A stretch of 64,000 bases of DNA from Cellulomonas sp. Root930 (GTDB lineage: Bacteria > Actinomycetota > Actinomycetes > Actinomycetales > Cellulomonadaceae), in the NCBI GenBank assembly GCA_001429255.1, contig LMJI01000001.1, forward strand, positions 186,001 to 250,000. The letters are read 5' to 3'. Below the pieces are notes generated by a model. That model was not told where the DNA came from, ran no database searches, and saw only the letters and a program-made list of their open reading frames with translations. Below are positions 16,905-23,630 of this stretch, one piece after another (the stretch's first letter is position 1; each line of letters starts with the position of its first letter). The position numbers were made by a program, and so were the translations under genes.

Positions 16905-17849
16905 TCAGAACCTCACGCGGTCGAGATAGTCGAAGCCTTCCTGGGCCGCCTCGAACGGGTCGAACGTCGGGTCGCCGAACCGCGGGTCGTGCTCGACGAC
17001 GTAGTACTTCGTGCTCCCACCCGCGGCTCGGAAGATCGCCGGGAAGTCGATGATCCCCTCGCCGACGATCTCGATCCGACCCGGGAACGGACCGGCCGCC
17101 ATGTCCTTCACGTGGAACAGCTTGATCCGGTTGCCGTACCGCTCGATCACGGCGATCGGGTTGTCGACACCGCCGCCGTTGGTCGCCCAGTAGAGGTCGA
17201 GCTGGAACACGACATTCTTCGGCTCGGTGTACGCCATGAGGATGTCGAACACCGTCCGGCCGCCGAAGACCGTCTCGAACTCGATGTCGTGGTTGTGCAC
17301 CATCAGCGTCTGGCCGTGCCTGCGCGCCACGGCTCCGAGCCCGTCGAGGTACTCGGCGTACGCGATCCACTCGGCCTCGGTGGTGTAGACCGGCGGGAAG
17401 ATCGGGGTGGACCCGGAACCGAAGTACGTGATGCCCAGGGTCCGGTTGTCCCGCAGGATCTGCTCGATGTCGGCCGGGTTCTCGGGCGTGCCCACGTCGA
17501 CGTGCCGCGCGGACGCCTTGAGCCGGTACTTGTCGAGGAGCGCGCGGTACTGCTGCGCAGTCATCCCGCTCAGGGTGAACGGCTCGACGTTGCGGTACCC
17601 CATGTCCGCGAGGCGGCCGAGCACCTCGTCGGTCCGGGCGATCGTGGCGGCGTCGGTGCCGAAGCCGATGTACTCGGCGAAGGTCCAGAGCTGGACCGAG
17701 ATCTTGCTCGTCGGCACCCCTCTGCCGTGCCGGTCCGGCGGTGCTGCGGCCGCGGTACCGACACCAGCGACGACGAGGCCGAGAACGACCAACGTCGCGA
17801 CCATCACGCCGCGCAGCGTCCGGGCCCAGGATCGATACATGGCTTCCAT
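16905..17849 (-). CDS. Exported sugar-phosphate-isomerase-like TIM-barrel protein
   Basis: A 314-residue member of the xylose-isomerase-like TIM-barrel family (AP_endonuc_2 superfamily). A signal peptide with an Arg-containing start and hydrophobic core is followed by a likely cleavage site at TAAAAPPD (about residue 36). Landmarks in the barrel are MGYRNVEPF, MVHNHDIEFE, FQLDLYWATNGG and IKLFHVKDM, including His, Glu and Asp candidates for metal binding. Start at 17849 has GGGGAGG 5 nt upstream. Relatives isomerise or epimerise sugars or polyols; its extracytoplasmic place suggests a role on outside carbohydrates. Confidence 0.87.
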   Translation of the reverse strand: MEAMYRSWARTLRGVMVATLVVLGLVVAGVGTAAAAPPDRHGRGVPTSKISVQLWTFAEYIGFGTDAATIARTDEVLGRLADMGYRNVEPFTLSGMTAQQYRALLDKYRLKASARHVDVGTPENPADIEQILRDNRTLGITYFGSGSTPIFPPVYTTEAEWIAYAEYLDGLGAVARRHGQTLMVHNHDIEFETVFGGRTVFDILMAYTEPKNVVFQLDLYWATNGGGVDNPIAVIERYGNRIKLFHVKDMAAGPFPGRIEIVGEGIIDFPAIFRAAGGSTKYYVVEHDPRFGDPTFDPFEAAQEGFDYLDRVRF

Positions 17850-17956
17850 CGGTGCCTCCCCAGGGCACGACCGGGCCTCGTTGCCCGGATCGAGTTCGAG
17901 CTCTTTGCACGGTAACCCGCGCCGAAGGGGAGAGCATCTGGCGAGGGAGCAGGCGG

Positions 17957-18023
17957 TCAGACGTTGAGGCAGAACTCCACCACGTCGCTGTCGGCCATCA
18001 CGTCGTCCTTGCCCTCGATGCGG
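17957..18023 (-). repeat. ychF 3'-end copy A (outermost), 67 bp
   Basis: On the minus strand this reads RIEGKDDVMADSDVVEFCLNV-stop, close to the end of the intact YchF (RIEGKDYVMADGDVVEF). Across 52 bp (17972-18023) it differs from the true ychF end (20164-20215) at only two positions. It is detached from any ychF body and marks the outer boundary of the cassette-like array. The LNV ending resembles the FNV ending usual in the YchF family. Confidence 0.85.
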
Positions 18024-18042
18024 CGATCGTCCCGCCAGCGAC

Positions 18043-18471
18043 CTACGCGCTGAACCACGTCGGCAGGACGCCGCGCCGCTCGAGCTCGAAGATCGCGAGC
18101 TGCCGCCGCTGGTGCAGGTTGATCGAGTACACGAATGTCCTGTCCAAGGCCTCGGCCTCGAACGCGCGGGCCGAGTCGGCTCGGGCCTGGAGCTTGGCCT
18201 TGTCGGCGTCCACCTGCGCCTGCATCTCCTGGAAGGCGTCGCTGCCCGGCCACTGGTTCGCGAGGCCCGCGAGACCCGCCGTGACGGACTCGAACAGGGC
18301 GGCGTGCTTCTGCGCCTCCGAGATGGACGTGACGGGCCCGCCGATGCGCTCGATCTCCTGTCGTACCCGCTCCGAGAGCGTGTCGATCAACGGCAGGAGC
18401 GCCAGGAGCGCGCTCGTGTCGAGCGTTGCGTACAGACGTTCCACACTGGCGAGATCCTCGGCCTGGTTCAT
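18043..18471 (-). CDS. Hypothetical helical protein, cassette 3 cargo
   Basis: A 142-residue, probably all-helical soluble protein with no recognised domain. It has an acidic start (MNQAEDLASVERLYATLD), a Leu-rich helix, a Lys/Gln/Asp-rich helix around residues 85-105 that could form a coiled coil, and an aromatic C terminus ending PTWFSA. It is the only gene between ychF-end copies B and A, oriented like ychF, with its stop 20 bp before copy A. TACGCT lies 7 nt before the ATG and no ribosome site is visible, fitting a leaderless transcript. Confidence 0.65.
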   Translation of the reverse strand: MNQAEDLASVERLYATLDTSALLALLPLIDTLSERVRQEIERIGGPVTSISEAQKHAALFESVTAGLAGLANQWPGSDAFQEMQAQVDADKAKLQARADSARAFEAEALDRTFVYSINLHQRRQLAIFELERRGVLPTWFSA

Positions 18472-18601
18472 GTCTGCGAGCGTACGGCGCCCTCGGCACC
18501 GCAGGTCGGGTCGGTGCGGCGCCGGAGGGAAGTCGCCCGCCCGAACCGGGGCGCACCGGGACAACCGTCCGAAGTTCACCCGCTCGGAGTGCCCGACGGC
18601 G

Positions 18602-18626
18602 TCACACGTTGAAGCGGAACTCCACC
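18602..18626 (-). repeat. ychF 3'-end copy B with family-typical tail
   Basis: The minus strand reads VEFRFNV followed by a stop, exactly the C terminus expected of YchF proteins, but preceded by unrelated sequence. It contains the 11-bp core GGAACTCCACC (18616-18626, plus strand) shared with copies C and D. It looks like the displaced original end of ychF, or the right junction of an insertion. Confidence 0.8.
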
Positions 18627-18700
18627 GCGCATGTCACCGACCAACACCATGCGGTGACGCGCAATATCGGGCCACCAGGACTGGGCGCGCCAGAAGGGAA

Positions 18701-19102
18701 CTAAGACAAGGTCAACTCAACGCCGGGGTCGCAAAGAACGCGGTCAAGCCGTGTGTCGATCGCGCCGTCACCGACTCCCACGGACCCGAACTGCACATCT
18801 GTCAGGTCCGTATCGCGCAAGTCCGCCCCACTCAGGTCGCACCCAGCGAACCATGCTCCTCGTAGGGACGCTCCCCGGAAGCTCACACCGGTCAGATCGC
18901 ACAACTTGAAGTGCCATCCGTCGAGAGTGGCGTGACGCAGGTCGGCTCCCGCGAACGTGCATCGGTCAAGCCGCAGCATCTTCGGCCCGGACACCGAGGA
19001 CAACGCCGCCTTGGAAAAATCAAACCGGCGGACCGTCGTGCCATAGCTGGCGCCTGCTAGCGCACTACGGTCGCCCTTCTCGCCCGGACCCTTCGCATTC
19101 AT
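18701..19102 (-). CDS. Pentapeptide-repeat protein, cassette 2 cargo
   Basis: A 133-residue protein whose middle (about residues 35-115) shows pentapeptide repeats of the A(D/N)LXX type, for example FAGADLRHATL, DLTGVSFRGASL and CDLSGADLRDTDLTDVQF. Such repeats fold as a right-handed quadrilateral beta-helix; some relatives mimic DNA and protect gyrase, most have unknown roles. It is oriented like ychF and lies between copies C and B. Start at 19102 is chosen because TACTCT lies 6 nt before the ATG and no ribosome site is seen, fitting a leaderless start; a longer in-frame start (19195) is less likely. Base composition is less GC-rich than neighbours, a sign of transfer. Confidence 0.75.
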   Translation of the reverse strand: MNAKGPGEKGDRSALAGASYGTTVRRFDFSKAALSSVSGPKMLRLDRCTFAGADLRHATLDGWHFKLCDLTGVSFRGASLRGAWFAGCDLSGADLRDTDLTDVQFGSVGVGDGAIDTRLDRVLCDPGVELTLS

Positions 19103-19225
19103 GCCGGGAGAGTACTCGCGGACACAAACCGAAGGCGCGTCTGAATCACAGGTGTGGAGAAGTCCGACCGAGCCGCGCGAGCCAGCCTGGGCCATTCCCG
19201 CGCTGCGGCGTGGATGGCGGCCCGA

Positions 19226-19366
19226 TCAGACACGCGCTTCGGCTAGAAATCGACAGATGTTCAGCACCTGCGTGGTGCCGTCCGCCCCATCGGCGCTAAG
19301 TGTCGTGGCACTGTCGGCGGCGAGCACGAAGCCGTCGTTCACCTTGACCGCGACGGCGATGGTCAT
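19226..19366 (-). pseudogene. Remnant of a proteasome-like Ntn-hydrolase family gene
   Basis: A 46-codon open frame begins MTIAVAVKVNDGFVLAADSA and continues TTL...VLNI before diverging and stopping. As I recall the family, this matches the first strands of proteasome-type Ntn-hydrolase proteins (VKVHDGIVLAADSATT ... VVNVYNNANKI), which are about 250 residues long. Only the N terminus remains, so it is a truncated relic. It lies inside cassette 2, upstream of the pentapeptide gene and in the same direction. The similarity is from memory. Confidence 0.5.
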
Positions 19367-19434
19367 GCCCGGATCGTTGCAGATCGACCGCCGCCGTGTG
19401 TCCGGTTTCGCTGGACACGCCGTTCACTCGCGGG

Positions 19435-19475
19435 TCAACCGCCCGGACAGTGGCGGAACTCCACCACGTCGCCGT
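19435..19475 (-). repeat. ychF 3'-end copy C
   Basis: The minus strand reads GDVVEFRHCPGG-stop; the 22 bp at 19454-19475 are identical to the true ychF end at 20163-20184 but for the first base. Sequence on both sides is unrelated to ychF apart from the shared RH after VEF. It contains the core GGAACTCCACC at 19455-19465 and separates the DUF3592 cassette from the pentapeptide cassette. Confidence 0.78.
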
Positions 19476-19490
19476 GGGCCCTCGTTGTCG

Positions 19491-20018
19491 TCACGCCGTC
19501 AGCCAGCGCAGCCTGCTCCAGTCCAGGCGCCTCGTCCACGTCAACCAGGCCAGAACAACGGCCGTGACGGCTGCGGCTGCGAGGAGCCAACTGAGCAGGA
19601 AGTCGGGACCCATCCGTGCGTCGGCGATCGTGGACGGGTCCTGAGGGTCGTACAGAACGACCGGTCTGTCCCCGACGCGCGGCCCGGGACTCCACCTGTA
19701 GTTGGCGACCTCCACGGTCTGCTCCTGGCCAGCCTGGTCCACGAATCGGACGGTGACGTAACTGTGGTCCGTGCGGGCCATCGCCTGGTGGACGTCCACC
19801 ACAACTGCGCTCGCCAGCACTCCACGCTCCTGCAACGCATGGGCCGCGCCGTACGCGAACCACGTGCCCGCCGTCGTGCCGACGGCAACCAGGACGAGCA
19901 GGATCGTCGACACCTGTGCGCTGTTCACCCAGTCGGCGAACCCGCGGCGTGGCCTTCTCGGCGGGCGAGGGGGCGGTGGGGGCAGGGCTCCTCCGAAGCG
20001 AGGGCCACGACGCTTCAC
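19491..20018 (-). CDS. DUF3592 membrane protein, cassette 1 cargo
   Basis: A 175-residue membrane protein. A Pro/Arg-rich cytoplasmic N terminus (about 1-30) leads to a first membrane helix (about 38-58), an extracytoplasmic beta domain typical of DUF3592 (VTVRFVDQAGQEQTVEV ... VGDRPVVLYDPQDPSTIADA) and a second helix (about 143-162) with a short basic tail. Function of the family is unknown. GTG start; the preceding frame ends in a TAG overlapping it. It is oriented like ychF, 133 bp beyond its stop, and ends 16 bp before copy C. Confidence 0.8.
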   Translation of the reverse strand: MKRRGPRFGGALPPPPPRPPRRPRRGFADWVNSAQVSTILLVLVAVGTTAGTWFAYGAAHALQERGVLASAVVVDVHQAMARTDHSYVTVRFVDQAGQEQTVEVANYRWSPGPRVGDRPVVLYDPQDPSTIADARMGPDFLLSWLLAAAAVTAVVLAWLTWTRRLDWSRLRWLTA

Positions 20019-20151
20019 TAGGCGCGCCCGACGATCACGACGTCAGACGCGTCGTCGACAAGACGGAACTCCGCTCGTCGCTCTCGACGGTTCACGCCGA
20101 GACCTCGGCTCGCATCATGCGTTCTTCCCAAGTACCAGAGGTCGTTGATGT

Positions 20152-21222
20152 TCAGGAGTGACGGAACTCCACCACGTCGCCGTCGGCCATCACGTAGTCC
20201 TTGCCCTCGATGCGGGCCTTGCCGGCGGCGCGCGCGGCGGCGACGGACCCGGCGTCGACGAGGTCGTCGAACGAGATGACCTCGGCCTTGATGAAGCCCT
20301 TCTGGAAGTCCGTGTGGATCACGCCGGCGGCCTGCGGGGCGGTCCAGCCCTGGTGGATCGTCCAGGCGCGGGACTCCTTGGGGCCGGCGGTCAGGTACGA
20401 CTGCAGGCCGAGCGTGTGGAAGCCGACGCGGGCCAGCTGGTCCAGGCCGGCCTCCTCCTGGCCGTTGTCGGCGAGCATCTCGCGGGCCTCGTCGGGCTCC
20501 AGCTCGACCAGCTCGGACTCGAACTTGGCGTCGAGGAAGATCGCGTCGGCGGGGGCGACGAGCGCGCGGAGCTCGTCCTGCATCGCGGTGTCGGCCAGGC
20601 CGGCGTCGTCGGTGTTGAAGACGTAGATGAACGGCTTGCTCGTCATGAGCTGCAGCTCGTCGAGGTGCTCGATCTTCTTGCCGCTCTGCGAGAGCGTCTG
20701 ACCCTTCTCGAGGATCGCGAACGCCTCCTGGGCCGCGGCGAGCAGACCGGCGTCCGCCTTCTTGGCGCGGACGTCCTTCTCGAGGCGCGGGATCGCCTTC
20801 TCGAGGGTCTGCAGGTCGGCGAGGATCAGCTCGGTGGCGATGATCTCGATGTCGTCCTTGGGGTTCACGTCGCCCGAGACGTGCACGACGTCCGGGTCGG
20901 CGAACACGCGCGTGACCTGGCAGATGGCGTCGGCCTCGCGGATGTTGGCCAGGAACTTGTTGCCCAGGCCCTCCCCCTCGCTGGCGCCCTTGACGATGCC
21001 CGCGATGTCCACGAACGACACGGTCGCCGGGAGGATCCGCTCGGAGCCGAAGATCTCGGCGAGCGTGTTCAGCCGCGGGTCCGGCAGCGGGACGACGCCG
21101 ACGTTGGGCTCGATCGTCGCGAACGGGTAGTTCGCCGCGAGGACCTGCGCGCGGGTCAGCGCGTTGAAGAGGGTGGACTTGCCGACGTTGGGCAGGCCGA
21201 CGATGCCGATGGTGAGTGCCAC
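20152..21222 (-). CDS. ychF: Redox-regulated ATPase YchF (Obg family)
   Basis: A 356-residue cytosolic P-loop protein, an Obg-family member that prefers ATP and associates with ribosomes. The P loop is GIVGLPNVGKSTLFNAL at residue 6, followed by ANYPFATIEPN, the SFVDIAGIVKGAS switch region, a coiled-coil insertion, and a C-terminal TGS/DUF933 region ending MADGDVVEFRHS. The family usually ends FRFNV, so the last codons appear replaced at the junction with the cassette array. GTG start with no ribosome site; TAGACT lies just upstream. It follows the ABC-2 permease by 27 bp. Confidence 0.97.
   Translation of the reverse strand: MALTIGIVGLPNVGKSTLFNALTRAQVLAANYPFATIEPNVGVVPLPDPRLNTLAEIFGSERILPATVSFVDIAGIVKGASEGEGLGNKFLANIREADAICQVTRVFADPDVVHVSGDVNPKDDIEIIATELILADLQTLEKAIPRLEKDVRAKKADAGLLAAAQEAFAILEKGQTLSQSGKKIEHLDELQLMTSKPFIYVFNTDDAGLADTAMQDELRALVAPADAIFLDAKFESELVELEPDEAREMLADNGQEEAGLDQLARVGFHTLGLQSYLTAGPKESRAWTIHQGWTAPQAAGVIHTDFQKGFIKAEVISFDDLVDAGSVAAARAAGKARIEGKDYVMADGDVVEFRHS
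20163..20215 (-). repeat. ychF 3'-end copy D (in the functional gene)
   Basis: The last 53 bp of ychF before the codons HS-stop. This is the in-gene member of the four-copy repeat set (copies A, B and C at 17957-18023, 18602-18626 and 19435-19475). The core GGAACTCCACC lies at 20163-20173. Core-to-core distances are 708, 839 and 645 bp going outward. Confidence 0.8.
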
Positions 21223-21249
21223 GGGGGGGAAGTCTACGGGGGCCTCTCG

Positions 21250-22809
21250 TCAGGCGAACGCCACGATCTTGCGCAGCAGGTCCGGTCCGGTGCGGTCGAG
21301 GGTGCGTCCGCCGATGCGGACGCCCAGCGCGAGCAGCACCGACCCGAGCACGAGCCCGACGGCCAGGGTCACCCAGCCGAGCGCCTCGGATCCGCCGCGG
21401 ACCGCGACCACCCCGAGCACGATCTCCGGCAGGCTCAGCGCCATGACGGCGAGCCAGCCGGCGAACTGGGAGACGACGGTCGCCATGGACGCGCCCTGCC
21501 TCGTCTGGAACGGGTTCTCGCCCGGCAGCTGGACCGGGTAGACGACCAGCGCCGACAGCACGCTCGACCCGCCGAGCGCCGTCAGCAGCACCCCGAGCGA
21601 GAGCCCGAGCAGGGCAGGGATGACCCCCGGCTGCCCGGCCAGCAGCGCCGACCCGACCGTGAGCACGAGGACCGCGGGCACCGCGATGGCACCCGCCGCG
21701 ATGACCCGGCCCAGCCGGTCGGCGCTGCCGCGCAGGGGCGCCGCCACGTGCGTCCAGAAGGCGGTGCCGTCGTACGCGACGTCGGCGGAGATGCCCCAGC
21801 CCATCAGGTATCCCGCGATCGGGCCGATCAGCAGGACCAGGTCCCCGCCCGGACGGACCGCGTAGAAGACGATCGCGAGGACCGGGACGATCGCGACGGC
21901 GAGGGCGTACCGGGGGTCGCGCGCCCAGTAGGTGAGGCAGCGTGCGGTGACGGCCCCGAGCAGGGTCGCGGGGAGCCGGTCGAACCAACCGAGACCGTGG
22001 CCCCGCGTGGAGACCTTCTCGTGGGCGGGGTTCACGAGCGCGTGGGCGAAGGCCCGGTCCCACACGACGACCACCACCGCCAGCGTCGCCACGGCGATCC
22101 CGAACCGTGCAGCCGCCGTCGCCCACTGACCGTCGGCGACGTCGCCCGGGACGGCCCAGGCGGCACCGAGCGGGGTCCAGGACAGCACCTCCGCGATCCG
22201 CTCGACGGTCGCCTCGCTGAACGCCGAGCTCTCGGACAACCGGCCGAGGATCGGTCCGACGACGATGAACGGGAGCACCGCGACCCCCGCCATCACCTCC
22301 CGGAAGCGTCGGCTCGCGACGAGCGCGGACGCCGCCGAGGTGGTCGCCCGCGCGCCGATGACGCAGGTGGCCAGCCCGATGACCGAGCAGACGACGGCGG
22401 CGACGAGGGCCGCCGGGGTGCGCCACCACACGCCCGCCAGCGCGAGCGCCGAGCCCGCGCTCACCACCCCGGGGATTCCGATCAGACCGGCCAGCGCCAG
22501 CCCCGTCAGCAACGACCGCTGCGGGATCGCGAACGTGACGAACCGCGCCGGGTCGAGGGTCGAGTCCAGGCCGAACGCGAGCAGGGGCACCAGCCACCAC
22601 CCGAGCACCAGCACGGACCCGACGAGCACCACGACGAGCCCGCGGATGTCCGGCTCCTGCACGCTGAGCACCGCCATCGACGCGACCACGACGGCCAGCG
22701 CTCCGAGGCCGTAGACGACGGCGACGACGAGACCGACCACCTGCCACGCGCTGCGCCGCAGACCGTTGCGCAGCAGGGTCAGCTTCAGGCGGACGAGGTG
22801 CGCAACCAC
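21250..22809 (-). CDS. ABC-2 type exporter membrane protein
   Basis: A 519-residue polytopic protein with about 12 hydrophobic segments and short loops, beginning VVAHLVRLKLTLLRNGLR. There is no ATP-binding motif, so it is the membrane partner of the ATPase encoded just upstream (22785-23552), whose 3' end it overlaps by 25 bp. The GTG start at 22809 was chosen because hydrophobic sequence begins shortly after and the family often starts with such a basic amphipathic helix. Exported substrate unknown. Confidence 0.85.
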   Translation of the reverse strand: MVAHLVRLKLTLLRNGLRRSAWQVVGLVVAVVYGLGALAVVVASMAVLSVQEPDIRGLVVVLVGSVLVLGWWLVPLLAFGLDSTLDPARFVTFAIPQRSLLTGLALAGLIGIPGVVSAGSALALAGVWWRTPAALVAAVVCSVIGLATCVIGARATTSAASALVASRRFREVMAGVAVLPFIVVGPILGRLSESSAFSEATVERIAEVLSWTPLGAAWAVPGDVADGQWATAAARFGIAVATLAVVVVVWDRAFAHALVNPAHEKVSTRGHGLGWFDRLPATLLGAVTARCLTYWARDPRYALAVAIVPVLAIVFYAVRPGGDLVLLIGPIAGYLMGWGISADVAYDGTAFWTHVAAPLRGSADRLGRVIAAGAIAVPAVLVLTVGSALLAGQPGVIPALLGLSLGVLLTALGGSSVLSALVVYPVQLPGENPFQTRQGASMATVVSQFAGWLAVMALSLPEIVLGVVAVRGGSEALGWVTLAVGLVLGSVLLALGVRIGGRTLDRTGPDLLRKIVAFA

Positions 22810-23552
22810 GCGAGACCCTCCCCGCTCACCCGGCCGCCGACGAGGTCGACGAAGCGGTCCTCGAGGCTGCTGTCGCCGCGGACCTCGTCGACGGTCCCGG
22901 CCGCCAGCACGTGACCGGCGGCGATCACCGCGACGTGGTCGCACATCCGCTGCACCAGGTCCATCACGTGCGAGGACACGATGACCGTGCCGCCCGAGCG
23001 GACGTACGAGGCCAGGATGTCGCGGATGTTGGCGGCGGACACCGGGTCGACGGCCTCGAACGGCTCGTCGAGCACGAGGAGCCGCGGCGCGTGCACGAGC
23101 GCGCAGGCCAGCGCCACCTTCTTGGTCATGCCCGCGGAGTACTCGACGACCAGCTTCTTGGCATCGGCGGTCAGGTCCAGCGCGGCCAGCAGGTCGGTCG
23201 CACGCGCGGCGACGGTCTCGCGGTCCAGGCCCTGGAGCAGCCCCGCGTACGTGATCAGCTGCTCGCCGGTGAGCCGGTCGAACAAGCGCACGCCGTCGGG
23301 GAGCACACCGAGCATGCCCTTGACCTCGACGGGTGACGCCCACAGGTCCTGCCCGTGCACCAGCACGGTGCCGAAGTCGGGCTGCAGCAGGCCGGTGGCC
23401 ATCGACAGCGTGGTCGTCTTGCCCGCGCCGTTGGGGCCGACGAGTCCGTAGAACGATCCGGCGGGGACGACGAGGTCGATCCCGGCGACGGCGATCTTGT
23501 CCCCGAACTTGCGCCACAGTCCGCGCAGCTCGAGGGCGGGTGCGTTCGACAT
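22785..23552 (-). CDS. ABC transporter ATP-binding protein (ABC-2/CcmA type)
   Basis: A 255-residue single-domain ATPase. Walker A is GPNGAGKTT near residue 40, the signature is the variant YSAGMTKKV, Walker B is LLVLDEPFEAVDP and the switch histidine lies in VIVSSHVMDLVQ. This is the export-type pattern seen in lipid, antibiotic or daunorubicin-like exporters. It overlaps the following permease gene, with which it should form a complete exporter. It is divergent from rmuC across 78 bp. Confidence 0.92.
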   Translation of the reverse strand: MSNAPALELRGLWRKFGDKIAVAGIDLVVPAGSFYGLVGPNGAGKTTTLSMATGLLQPDFGTVLVHGQDLWASPVEVKGMLGVLPDGVRLFDRLTGEQLITYAGLLQGLDRETVAARATDLLAALDLTADAKKLVVEYSAGMTKKVALACALVHAPRLLVLDEPFEAVDPVSAANIRDILASYVRSGGTVIVSSHVMDLVQRMCDHVAVIAAGHVLAAGTVDEVRGDSSLEDRFVDLVGGRVSGEGLAWLRTSSA

Positions 23553-23630
23553 CGGACCACCGTAGTGGCGCCGGAGGCTCGGATCCTCCCCCTTCCGGCG
23601 GATGTCAGTGGGTGCTGCCAGCCTGCTCGC

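Noticed and set aside
20062-20072. GACGGAACTCC, a possible fifth copy of the ychF-end core
   Set aside because: It shares 11 bp with the true ychF end but lacks the CACC that follows in all four copies; it may be a decayed copy or chance.
17957-20152. Integrase or transposase gene for the cassette region
   Set aside because: Searched in all frames by eye; none of the open frames shows recombinase motifs.
20018-22747. A minus-strand open frame of about 900 codons over ychF and the ABC-2 permease
   Set aside because: It reads both genes in the wrong frame. The 44 codons between the ychF stop and the DUF3592 start are low-confidence and were not called a gene.
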